This document shows, piece after piece, positions 1 to 6,405 of a stretch of DNA of 7,316 bases; within the stretch, counting starts at the first letter, position 1, and each line of letters starts with the position of its first letter. The notes under the pieces were generated by a model that saw nothing but the letters and a program-made list of their open reading frames with translations, did not search any database and was not told the origin of the DNA. The stretch lies in NCBI GenBank assembly GCA_050116035.1, contig JASFPJ010000156.1:1-7316 (forward strand), written 5' to 3'. The translations under genes were made by a program, and so were the position numbers. Source of the DNA: SOIA01 sp050116035. Its GTDB lineage: Bacteria > Acidobacteriota > Aminicenantia > Aminicenantales > Aminicenantaceae.

Positions 1-1
1 C

Positions 2-631
2 CAGTCAGCGGAAAGAAGGCCGGTGGATTGGGAAGGCCTGTTTCCTTCTCCAGAAAAAGATAAAAGGATTTTCCCAAGAGTCCTGGGGCAGTACCAGGAT
101 ACTTACATTGTCGCATCCTCCGATGACGGAATACTCATCATCGATCAACATAACGCCCATGAAAGGGTTCTCTATGAAAAATATCAGGATATCGACAGGA
201 AGAAGAAGTGGCCTCAAAAACTGGCTCTTTTTCCTATCCTTTTTGAACTTTCGCCAGCCCAGGTGTTAAGCCTGGAAGCCAATCAAGGTTTGTTGGAAGA
301 GTCTGGTTTCCATGTAGAAGCCATGAGCGGCCGGAGCTTTTCTTTGAAAGAATTTCCCGATTTGTTCAAAGAGAATGAGGCCAGGGAAATATTTCTTTCT
401 CTACTTGAGGATTTCAGAGAGAACAAGGCCGATGATCAAAAAAAGAGAATACTGGCCACTCTGGCATGCAAAACGGCGGTTAAAGCCGGTCAACCTTTGT
501 CCTTGGCAAAGATGAGTTATCTCGTTGAAGAGCTCTTCAAGACTTCAAATGCGTCCCTCTGTCCTCACGGACGACCCGTCATCGTGAAAATTGATAAAAA
601 GGAAATAGAGAGAGGTCTTAAGAGGGAGTGA
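2..631 (+). CDS. mutL: DNA mismatch repair endonuclease MutL, C-terminal part (5' partial)
   Basis: This is the C-terminal dimerisation and endonuclease domain of MutL, which nicks the error-containing strand after MutS recognises a mismatch. The frame is open to the left edge, so about 209 of the usual roughly 600 residues are present and the N-terminal GHKL ATPase part lies outside the window. Visible hallmarks are FPRVLGQ before the first strand; the metal-binding motif DQHNAHERVLYE (nt 143-178), matching DQHA(X)2E(X)4E except Asn for Ala at the fourth position; ACKTAVKAG (from nt 464), the ACR-like motif; and CPHGRPV (from nt 560), the zinc-site motif. Together they mark an endonuclease-proficient MutL, unlike the enterobacterial type that needs MutH. 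The internal GTG at 23 is not the true start. The stop is TGA 629-631, followed immediately by a promoter for the tRNA region. No hairpin terminator is visible right after the stop. Confidence 0.95.
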   Translation, partial: QSAERRPVDWEGLFPSPEKDKRIFPRVLGQYQDTYIVASSDDGILIIDQHNAHERVLYEKYQDIDRKKKWPQKLALFPILFELSPAQVLSLEANQGLLEESGFHVEAMSGRSFSLKEFPDLFKENEAREIFLSLLEDFRENKADDQKKRILATLACKTAVKAGQPLSLAKMSYLVEELFKTSNASLCPHGRPVIVKIDKKEIERGLKRE

Positions 632-633
632 AA

Positions 634-662
634 TTGACAACCGCTTTTTGTTTTGCTATAAA
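634..662 (+). promoter_or_regulatory. Sigma70 promoter, probably for the tRNA genes
   Basis: A perfect -35 box TTGACA (634-639) is separated by 17 bp from TATAAA (657-662), one mismatch from the consensus TATAAT. Transcription should begin near 669. It lies 3 nt past the mutL stop and the first downstream genes are tRNA-Pro and tRNA-Arg, so a tRNA promoter is the simplest reading. The palindromic repeat at 682-792 would be in the 5' leader of that transcript. Assignment rests on box match and spacing only. Confidence 0.7.
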
Positions 663-681
663 ATTTAGGGACAAAAAAGGC

Positions 682-792
682 AGAAAAAGGGGACAGGCTA
701 CTTTTTTGGGGACTGCCCCTTTGAGTCCTTATAATAAGGAAGAGAGGGACTGTCCCCTTTAATAATAATGATGTAGCCTGTCCCCTTTTTCT
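682..792. repeat. Nested GGGGACAG palindrome, REP/MITE-like element
   Basis: This is a 111-bp imperfect palindrome. The outer arms 682-701 and 773-792 are perfect 20-bp inverted repeats, starting AGAAAAAGGGGACAG. Inside are two smaller quasi-palindromes, GGGGACTGCCCC (708-719) and GGGACTGTCCCC (746-757), and a central TCCTTAT/ATAAGGA pair (726-732 and 734-740) around a single base. The transcript could fold into one long hairpin or a branched structure. There is no coding potential. Palindromes built on GGGGAC/GTCCCC cores occur as dispersed repeats in some bacteria and are thought to be moved by REP-associated IS200-like tyrosine transposases; no such transposase is in this window. It lies between the promoter at 634 and tRNA-Pro. 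Identity as a mobile repeat is inference, because only one copy is visible. Confidence 0.75.
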
Positions 793-812
793 AATGTTCC
801 TTTTTGTGGTGC

Positions 813-887
813 CGGGGAGTAGCGCAGCCTGGTTAGCGCGCCTGCCTTGGGAGCAGGAGGTCGTCGGTTCAAATCCGATCTCCCCGA
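813..887 (+). tRNA. tRNA-Pro (anticodon TGG)
   Basis: The cloverleaf folds fully. The acceptor stem CGGGGAG (813-819) pairs with CTCCCCG (880-886), with discriminator A at 887. The D stem GCGC (822-825) pairs with 836-839. The anticodon stem CCTGC/GCAGG (841-845 and 853-857) encloses loop CTTGGGA with anticodon TGG at 848-850. The T arm has stem 863-867 with 875-879 and loop TTCAAAT. The 3' CCA is not encoded, so it must be added by tRNA nucleotidyltransferase. TGG reads proline CCN codons, mainly CCA and CCG. Confidence 0.96.
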
Positions 888-953
888 TTAAATAAGAAAG
901 AAAGCTAGGCTTCATTCATGTGTAGAGGTTGAATCAACAGTGAAATAAAAAGC

Positions 954-1030
954 GCGCCTGTAGCTCAGTCGGATAGAGCAGCTGCCTTCTAAGCAGCGGG
1001 TCGGAGGTTCGAGTCCTTCCAGGCGCGCCA
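954..1030 (+). tRNA. tRNA-Arg (anticodon TCT)
   Basis: The acceptor stem GCGCCTG (954-960) pairs with CAGGCGC (1020-1026). The discriminator is G1027 and CCA is encoded at 1028-1030, unlike the neighbouring tRNA-Pro. The D stem GCTC (963-966) pairs with GAGC (976-979). The anticodon stem GCTGC/GCAGC (981-985 and 993-997) holds loop CTTCTAA, giving anticodon TCT at 988-990, which reads AGA and AGG. The T stem is 1003-1007 with 1015-1019 and the loop is TTCGAGT. It starts 66 nt after tRNA-Pro with no clear promoter between them, so co-transcription is likely. Confidence 0.96.
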
Positions 1031-1590
1031 GGCTTTCCCTCCCCTCCAACTGAATTCAATGAAATTTCCGATTAAACCGGACCCAAGCTTTCAGAGTCAC
1101 GAATCCTGATACTGAGTTTAGCTGAAAAAATAAAGATGAGTTATGGCCAATTTGGAAGGAATGAGAAATTCATTTTTTTAACCTCCTGGCGCGTTATTCA
1201 ACCCTTTTCATCTGTTTCATTTTCTTATCCGGAGTTCAAAGGTTTAATCCCTCTAAAGAAGGGGGTTTGGCGTTCAATTTTACTGGGGTTTAATCGACTA
1301 AACTATGGAGATTTAGCCGCACGTTTTCAGCGGGGCTTCACTCCCACTCGGAAAGAAGATGAAAAAAAGAATGGAGGCAGACTCACTTTTTTCGGGGAAA
1401 AGATTCACGTCTTTAAAAGGTACTTTATTCAACTTTCATCAGGTGAAAAATTAGTCCTATGTTGCAGGATGTGTCTTGGCGTTTGTTCGTGCTATTCATG
1501 AGGTTCTTCAAATATCGTCCACCAGGGATAGCAAGGCGCGCCTTGAACAGGATGCTCAGAGTCGCGGCAGATTTTAGAGAGGAGGGATAA
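1031..1590. other. Intergenic stretch with no supported gene
   Basis: Between tRNA-Arg and the small gene at 1591 I see no convincing coding sequence, RNA gene or terminator. A 121-codon open frame on the + strand (1136-1501) lacks a good ribosome binding site, shows no recognisable family, and its rather basic, Phe/Ser-rich translation looks like translated AT-rich DNA. The only local structure noted is a perfect 14-bp palindrome, CAAGGCGCGCCTTG, at 1532-1545. The ribosome binding site for the next gene is at the right end of this stretch. Confidence 0.5.
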
Positions 1591-1839
1591 ATGGATAGGA
1601 GATACTATATAAGAGGATATAAAGAGAAAGTCGGTTTCCCGATCTTGTTCGATGAATCGACTTACTCCTTCGAGGAAGCGAGAGTGAAAGCCAGAGAGTA
1701 TTTCGAGCAGATTGCGCCCCTCTGTAAAGTGATTATCTTTGAGCAGGAAAATGGGGAGGGAGAAAGAGCCGCTCGATTTATATACAGGAATGAATCGGGG
1801 AAGCCTCAGGAAATCGGTGATTGGTGGGAGAATTATTAA
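1591..1839 (+). CDS. Small hypothetical protein (82 aa)
   Basis: I do not recognise the family. The frame is believable because AGGAGG (1580-1585) stands 5 nt before the ATG and because the protein reads like a compact soluble domain: a short strand-like start (YYIRGYKE), a predicted helix around residues 26-42 (SFEEARVKAREYFEQIA), a hydrophobic strand (CKVIIFEQ, about residues 45-52), then an acidic, aromatic end (IGDWWENY). There is no signal peptide, membrane segment or metal motif; it has a single Cys (Cys45). The flanks are intergenic and it is not operonic with pilB, about 490 bp downstream. The frame stays open for 59 codons after the TAA, which could be chance or could mean truncation of a longer gene. 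Function unknown. Confidence 0.65.
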   Translation: MDRRYYIRGYKEKVGFPILFDESTYSFEEARVKAREYFEQIAPLCKVIIFEQENGEGERAARFIYRNESGKPQEIGDWWENY

Positions 1840-2280
1840 AGTCTTTCCAAAGTCAACTCAATCTTTCTGAATTTCAGTCCCATCCAGACTTCATTCAACT
1901 TTGGAGTGAGTTATCCTCACAGGGATTCCTTTCTCATTTTAGGCTTTGATCAACTGTTAATATCTCTGCAGATCACTAAAAAGATGATGAGCGCCTATCT
2001 GAAGAAGCTCTGTTCATAAGACGGATTGGGTGGTCCAGGGGCTCTCCTCTGCTGCGGTGAACCGCATAACCTTTATAGATGAGGAAAAGAATTCAAAAAT
2101 CACCTTTAGAATCCTCCCTACGGATGATTGACACTCTGAGGATTCTCTGCAAACATTAGGAGCTGTCATGGAAGCCGTGCGAATATTTTCTCAGGCTTAT
2201 GTTTCAAAAAAAAGAGAAAAGTCTGGAGCAAAAAGCGTCTTAGATGTATGAAAATATAATGAAGATACTGGTTATAGAAG
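1840..2280. other. Gap upstream of the pil operon, possibly decayed coding DNA
   Basis: No intact gene of convincing size is present. On the + strand, 1840-2016 is open in the frame of the preceding 82-aa gene until TAA 2017-2019. A different frame is open from 2003 to 2251 apart from one TGA at 2129. No RNA gene, long repeat or hairpin terminator was seen. The last bases lead directly into the pilB promoter at 2281. Confidence 0.45.
2003..2251 (+). pseudogene. Possible gene remnant with in-frame TGA
   Basis: One + strand frame gives 42 sense codons (2003-2128), TGA at 2129-2131, then 39 more codons to TGA 2249-2251. The translation on both sides looks protein-like: VNRITFIDEEKNSKITFRIL before the stop and SLQTLGAVMEAVRIFSQAYV after it. 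The frame has no start codon with a ribosome binding site at its left end, and a stop (2000-2002) precedes it. Inside it, AGGAG (2158-2162) lies 5 nt before ATG 2168, so a 27-aa peptide (2168-2251) is an alternative reading. I do not recognise a family, and chance open frame remains possible. Confidence 0.28.
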
Positions 2281-2297
2281 TTGACAAATATTGTCAA
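2281..2297. promoter_or_regulatory. Operator-like inverted repeat over the pilB -35 box
   Basis: TTGACAA (2281-2287) and TTGTCAA (2291-2297) are perfect 7-bp inverted repeats separated by ATA. The left arm contains the whole -35 hexamer. A homodimeric regulator bound here would block RNA polymerase. The binding protein is unknown, and the palindrome could be partly coincidental because one half is constrained by the promoter. Confidence 0.5.
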
Positions 2298-2309
2298 ATT
2301 GATTATTTT
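2281..2309 (+). promoter_or_regulatory. Sigma70 promoter of the pilB-pilT-pilC-pilS operon
   Basis: A perfect -35 TTGACA (2281-2286), a 17-bp spacer and TATTTT (2304-2309) as -10 place the transcription start near 2316, about 18 nt ahead of the pilB ATG. The leader then contains only AAGGA (2323-2327), 6 nt before the start codon. This is a short-leader housekeeping-type promoter. Known pilA promoters controlled by PilR use sigma54, whereas this motor operon promoter shows no GG-N10-GC sigma54 signature. Confidence 0.7.
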
Positions 2310-2333
2310 ATTAACACTCAATAAGGACCCAAA

Positions 2334-4088
2334 ATGGCCTCAAACCTTGGTGAGCTTCTCATCCGTGAAAAGTTAATCACTCCAGAGCAGCTTAAGTCTG
2401 CCGCTGAGTATGAGAAGAAGAACAAAGTTTCTATCGGAAGCGCTCTCGTGGCTTTAGGCCTCATTACAGAGGAAGATATGGCGCAGGCGTTGAGCCGTCA
2501 GCTGGGCTATCCCTACATCGATCTCGGACAGTTCGAAGTTTATCCGGATGTAATAGAGCTTATTCCTGCGGACATTGCCAAGAAACACATGATCATGCCC
2601 ATCCATCGAATTCGGTCTTTTCTGACGATGGCCATGGTTGATCCCACAGACTTGGATGTGATTGAAAATGTCCGGTTTAGAACAAGTCTAAGCATACAGC
2701 CAGTCATTGCATCAGAGTCAGGGGTTTCGGAAGCCATAAATAGATACTATGGCGCTTCTGATTCTATGCGTGTCAAAGAGATAATCGACGAGATCGAGCA
2801 GGCCGATGACGGATCGGTGAATGTTGTCGAGGAAGAAGAGGATGAATATGACATCGAAGAATTGACGCGCTCAACGGAAGAAGCTCCTGTCATCACGCTT
2901 GTGAACACCATTTTTATGGATGCGATAAAGAAAGGAGCCAGTGACGTTCATTTCGAACCATATGAGCGGTCATTCCGGGTCAGGTACCGCATAGACGGCG
3001 TCCTTCATGAAATGATGGATCTGGCTATGAAATTCAAAAATCCGGTCACATCTCGAGTGAAAATTCTCTCCAGCATGGATATTGCAGAGAAAAGGTTGCC
3101 TCAAGACGGCCGTTTAAAAATGAGAGTGAAGTGGGGAGAAGATAACAAAAAAGAAGTCGACATGAGAATTTCCTGCATCCCCACGATATTCGGGGAGAAA
3201 ATCGTTTCTCGTATCCTCGACCGGGAAAACTTGCAGTTGGATCTTACTAAGCTTGGCTTTGAGAAGAAGTCTATGAGTCGTTTTGAGGAGGCCATCAGCA
3301 GGCCTTTCGGGATTATTCTTGTCACCGGACCCACTGGAAGCGGGAAGACAAACACGCTCTATTCTGCGATATCAACCTTAAACTCTCAGGAAAAAAACAT
3401 CATGACAGCGGAAGACCCCGTTGAGTTTTATATGGCGGGCGTCAACCAGGTCAACATTAAAGAAGAGATTGGATTGAATTTCGCCTCTTCTCTGAGGTCA
3501 TTCTTAAGGCAGGACCCTGATATCATGCTTATCGGTGAGATGAGGGATTACGAAACGGTTGACATTGCTGTTAAAGCGGCGCTGACTGGGCACCTGGTTT
3601 TCTCCACAGTTCATACCAATGATGCGGCAGGCACGATTACCAGGTTGATAAACATGAATGTCGAGCCCTTTTTAATCTCGGACTCTCTTGTCCTCATTGT
3701 GGCGCAAAGGCTAGTGAGACGGCTGTGTAAAAAATGCCGCGAGGAACACAAGATTACATCTGAAGCCCTTGTGGATATTGGATATTCTCCTGAGGAGGTA
3801 GAGAAGGTCAAGCCTTATAAAGCCAAAGGCTGTGCGGTATGCGCAGAAACGGGTTACAAGGGGAGAGTCGGGCTTTTTGAGGTCATGGAAGTGACGAATG
3901 ACATAAAAGACCTCATTTTGGCCAAGGCCCAACCGAAAGACATTAAAGAAATCGGAATCAAGAACGGAATGATTTCGCTGCGTCAAAGTGGGCTGGCCAA
4001 AATAAAAGAGGGTGTCACGTCAATCGAAGAAGTCTTGAGAGAGACAGTCAGAGATATGGAGGTGAAGAGTGGCGATAACGATTCATGA
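2334..4088 (+). CDS. pilB: Type IV pilus extension ATPase PilB
   Basis: PilB is the cytoplasmic hexameric ATPase that powers pilin assembly at the inner-membrane platform PilC. The 584 residues match the family length. An N-terminal MshEN-type domain spans about residues 4-145 (LGELLIREKLITPEQL, then LGYPYIDL), followed by a strongly acidic linker (about 148-184). The ATPase core follows: Walker A GPTGSGKT (332-339), Asp box MTAEDPVEF (357-365), Walker B DPDIMLIGEMRD (394-405) and His box TGHLVFSTVHT (418-428). A zinc-binding tetracysteine, C465/C468 and C500/C503, is typical of PilB/GspE and absent from PilT, which settles the subtype. The start is supported by AAGGA 6 nt upstream. It is the first gene of the operon and its end overlaps pilT by 20 bp. 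A GspE secretion ATPase is the main alternative, but the pilT, pilC and pilS neighbours favour PilB. Confidence 0.96.
   Translation: MASNLGELLIREKLITPEQLKSAAEYEKKNKVSIGSALVALGLITEEDMAQALSRQLGYPYIDLGQFEVYPDVIELIPADIAKKHMIMPIHRIRSFLTMAMVDPTDLDVIENVRFRTSLSIQPVIASESGVSEAINRYYGASDSMRVKEIIDEIEQADDGSVNVVEEEEDEYDIEELTRSTEEAPVITLVNTIFMDAIKKGASDVHFEPYERSFRVRYRIDGVLHEMMDLAMKFKNPVTSRVKILSSMDIAEKRLPQDGRLKMRVKWGEDNKKEVDMRISCIPTIFGEKIVSRILDRENLQLDLTKLGFEKKSMSRFEEAISRPFGIILVTGPTGSGKTNTLYSAISTLNSQEKNIMTAEDPVEFYMAGVNQVNIKEEIGLNFASSLRSFLRQDPDIMLIGEMRDYETVDIAVKAALTGHLVFSTVHTNDAAGTITRLINMNVEPFLISDSLVLIVAQRLVRRLCKKCREEHKITSEALVDIGYSPEEVEKVKPYKAKGCAVCAETGYKGRVGLFEVMEVTNDIKDLILAKAQPKDIKEIGIKNGMISLRQSGLAKIKEGVTSIEEVLRETVRDMEVKSGDNDS
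4058..4065 (+). promoter_or_regulatory. Ribosome binding site of pilT, inside pilB
   Basis: GGAGGTGA matches the anti-Shine-Dalgarno end of 16S rRNA very well; its GGAGG core is 6 nt before the GTG at 4069. Its last three bases, TGA, are also an in-frame stop for the pilT frame. pilT therefore cannot start upstream, and the GTG start is effectively fixed. Confidence 0.85.
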
Positions 4089-5187
4089 ACTTCTCAAAAC
4101 AACCGTTGATAGGAATGCCAGCGATTTACACATAACGACACGAATTCCACCTAGAATCAGGGTTCATGGCCGCCTGATTTCACTCGATCACCCTCCTCTG
4201 ACTCCAGTCGAGAGCAAGGAATTGGTTTATAGTCTGTTGACGGATAAGCAGAAAAAGACGTTTGAGGAGAAGCTCGAGCTGGACTTCTCTTTTGGCCTCA
4301 AGGATATTGGCCGTTTTCGGGGAAATGTTTATATGCAGAGAGGAGCTGTTGCCGCGGCCTTCCGAAGATTCCTCAGCCAGAATTGGAGTTTTGCTCAACT
4401 GGGACTTCCTCAAAAAATCGCCCAGCTCTGTTCGGTGCCGCGTGGATTAGTCTTAGTGACCGGACCGACAGGCTGCGGAAAATCAACAACCCTGGCGTGT
4501 ATGATTAACTACATTAACGATCAGAGAGATGTTCATATCGTCACCATAGAAGACCCGATTGAATATTATTTTAATCCTAAAAAAGCCATGATCAACCAGA
4601 GGGAGCTCCATGTGGATACACTGTCCTACCCGAATGCTCTTCGTTCCGTTCTTAGAGAAGATCCTGACGTTGTCCTTGTCGGGGAGATGAGAGACTTGCA
4701 AACAGTGGAAGCCACTCTACATGTGGCTGAGACGGGGCATCTCACATTCTCAACCCTTCATACCAATTCAGCTGCAGAAACGGTGTCGAGAATCGTCGAC
4801 ATTTTTCCTCCACAATATCAAGACCAGGTGAGAATCACGCTCTCTATGAGTCTGGAGGCTGTTGTCACTCAGGCCCTTTTGCCTCGAGCCGACGGTAAAG
4901 GGCGAGTTTTAGCCCTGGAGTTACTTATTCCGAATGCGGCGATCAGGAATCTCATTCGAGAAAATAAGCTTCATCAGATATACTCCGCCATGCAGATGGG
5001 CCAGGAAAAGTATGGGATGCAGACCTTTAACCAGTCTTTGGCTAGCCTCTATTTCAGAGGGTTAATCACCCTTGAGGTTGCGATGAAAATTTCTTATAAG
5101 CCGGATGAGTTGACTGAGCTCATTCAAAGAAGAGAAGGGGTCAAAGTTGCCTCACCAGGCTACTCTCCAGATTCAGTGAGAAAATAA
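4069..5187 (+). CDS. pilT: Type IV pilus retraction ATPase PilT
   Basis: PilT is the hexameric ATPase that disassembles the pilus and drives twitching motility. The 372 residues are typical. The N-terminal PAS-like part has the conserved ASDLHITT (17-24) and IRVHGRL. The core has Walker A GPTGCGKST (132-140), Asp box TIEDPIEYY (159-167), Walker B DPDVVLVGEMRD (198-209), His box TGHLTFSTLHT (222-232) and the PilT signature AIRNLIRE (291-298). No zinc tetracysteine is present, which separates it from PilB. The P-loop Ser usual before Gly-Lys is Cys137. The start is GTG, preceded by a strong ribosome binding site, and overlaps the pilB end by 20 bp, suggesting translational coupling. Tandem TAA stops precede pilC by 9 nt. 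PilU is an alternative paralogue, but the operon position and AIRNLIRE favour PilT. Confidence 0.96.
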   Translation: MAITIHELLKTTVDRNASDLHITTRIPPRIRVHGRLISLDHPPLTPVESKELVYSLLTDKQKKTFEEKLELDFSFGLKDIGRFRGNVYMQRGAVAAAFRRFLSQNWSFAQLGLPQKIAQLCSVPRGLVLVTGPTGCGKSTTLACMINYINDQRDVHIVTIEDPIEYYFNPKKAMINQRELHVDTLSYPNALRSVLREDPDVVLVGEMRDLQTVEATLHVAETGHLTFSTLHTNSAAETVSRIVDIFPPQYQDQVRITLSMSLEAVVTQALLPRADGKGRVLALELLIPNAAIRNLIRENKLHQIYSAMQMGQEKYGMQTFNQSLASLYFRGLITLEVAMKISYKPDELTELIQRREGVKVASPGYSPDSVRK

Positions 5188-5199
5188 TAAGGGGGAGAT

Positions 5200-6405
5200 A
5201 TGGCTATCTTTGTCTGGAAAGGAAGGAATCGGTTAGGAGATGTCGTTGAGGGAGAGCGTGTGGCCAAATCAGCGGCGGACCTGACAAGAATCCTTCAGAA
5301 AGAGCAAATCACTGTCGTTAATGTCAAAAAGAAACCGACAGAATTAAAAATACCTTTTTTAAAAAAAGAGAAAGTTGCCCTCAAAGAATTATCTGTCTAC
5401 AGCCGCCAGCTTTCGGTTTTAATAGACGCAGACCTTCCCTTGATTCAAGGCTTGGGCATGCTGGCCCAGCAAGCAAAGAATAAATATTTTAAGACTGTTA
5501 TCACTCAGGTGCGGAGGGATGTTGAAGCCGGAGCCACTCTGAATCAAGCGAAAAAGAAATTCCCCAAGGTCTTTGACGACCTGTACTGCAACCTTGTCGC
5601 TTCAGGAGAGCAGAGCGGTTCGCTTGACGTCATGCTCCGTCGTCTGGCTGAATACCAGGAAAGGATTGTCAAGTTGAGGGCTCAGGTCAAGCAGGCAATG
5701 ACCTATCCCATTGCCATTTTTATTTTTTCTATAATCGTAACGATTTTCATGTTGTGGAAAGTTGTGCCGATTTTTTCAGGGATTTTTAACGAACTCGGAG
5801 CCGATATGCCGCTCCTGTCCAAGATCATGCTGGCTGCGAGCAACTTTATCCAGAGTTATATATTTTATATGTTTATCGGGTTCATCGGTTTAGTTTTTCT
5901 GTTCAGGTATTTTAAGAAAACACCTCCGGGAAGAAAGGCAGTCGACACCGCATCGCTGAAGATGCCTCTTTTTGGAAAGTTAATCGAGAAGGTCGCCCTA
6001 TCTCGAGTTACGCGGACGTTAAGCACTCTTCTTTCTGGAGGCGTGCCCATGATGGAGAGCCTTAAGATTACATCCTCCACTGCCGGAAATGTTCTCCTGG
6101 AAGGCCGCATTATGGCGTCTCGAGCGCAGGTCGCGGAAGGAACAAACCTTATGGATGCCTTCAGGGACGCCGCTCAAATGCCTTTGATGCTCACCCAAAT
6201 GGTGGGTGTTGGGGAGGCCACAGGAACTCTAGATGCTATGTTGTCAAAGTTAGCCGATTTTTATGATGACGAAGTTGAAGCCACGGTCGGAGGACTTCTT
6301 TCGATATTGGAGCCGATTCTTCTCATCTTCGTCGGAAGCTTGATCGGAACCATCGTCATTTCAATGTATCTTCCTGTCTTCAGCTTGATCGCACAGTTTG
6401 GATGA
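5200..6405 (+). CDS. pilC: Type IV pilus inner-membrane platform protein PilC
   Basis: PilC is the polytopic platform on which PilB and PilT dock. Its 401 residues contain the family's tandem T2SSF (GspF-type) domains, about 66-189 and 270-391. Each carries a conserved LSVLIDADLP/LSTLLSGGVP type segment and a GEQSG/GEATG turn (136-140 and 338-342). Three membrane segments are visible at about 169-191, 219-237 and 368-392, with the usual cytoplasmic N-terminal region (FVWKGRNRLGDVVEGE). AAGGGGG (5189-5195) lies just before the ATG. The gene begins 12 nt after the pilT coding sequence, and its TGA overlaps the ATG of the kinase gene. GspF is the type II secretion homologue; the neighbours make PilC the better call. 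Confidence 0.95.
   Translation: MAIFVWKGRNRLGDVVEGERVAKSAADLTRILQKEQITVVNVKKKPTELKIPFLKKEKVALKELSVYSRQLSVLIDADLPLIQGLGMLAQQAKNKYFKTVITQVRRDVEAGATLNQAKKKFPKVFDDLYCNLVASGEQSGSLDVMLRRLAEYQERIVKLRAQVKQAMTYPIAIFIFSIIVTIFMLWKVVPIFSGIFNELGADMPLLSKIMLAASNFIQSYIFYMFIGFIGLVFLFRYFKKTPPGRKAVDTASLKMPLFGKLIEKVALSRVTRTLSTLLSGGVPMMESLKITSSTAGNVLLEGRIMASRAQVAEGTNLMDAFRDAAQMPLMLTQMVGVGEATGTLDAMLSKLADFYDDEVEATVGGLLSILEPILLIFVGSLIGTIVISMYLPVFSLIAQFG

Noticed and set aside
565..915. 116-codon minus-strand open frame over the tRNA-Pro gene
   Set aside because: Its translation includes IGEIGFEPTTSCSQGRRANQ, the familiar spurious product of reading a tRNA antisense; it also crosses the palindrome and the mutL end.
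1136..1501. 121-codon plus-strand open frame
   Set aside because: No good ribosome binding site, no recognisable family, open upstream without a start, and a composition more like translated noncoding DNA. Kept only as part of the intergenic description.
1021..1542. Shared AGGCGCGCC at the tRNA-Arg 3' end (1021-1029) and at 1534-1542, as att sites of an integrated element
   Set aside because: The match is only 9 bp, its core GGCGCGCC is self-complementary, and there is no integrase or cargo between the copies.
2129..2131. TGA as a selenocysteine codon
   Set aside because: No convincing hairpin with an apical loop of the bacterial SECIS type follows it, and the frame has no recognised selenoprotein family or good start.
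3711..3986. Minus-strand open frames inside pilB, pilT and pilC
   Set aside because: They are shadows of strongly conserved coding sequence on the plus strand, with no ribosome binding sites or family features.
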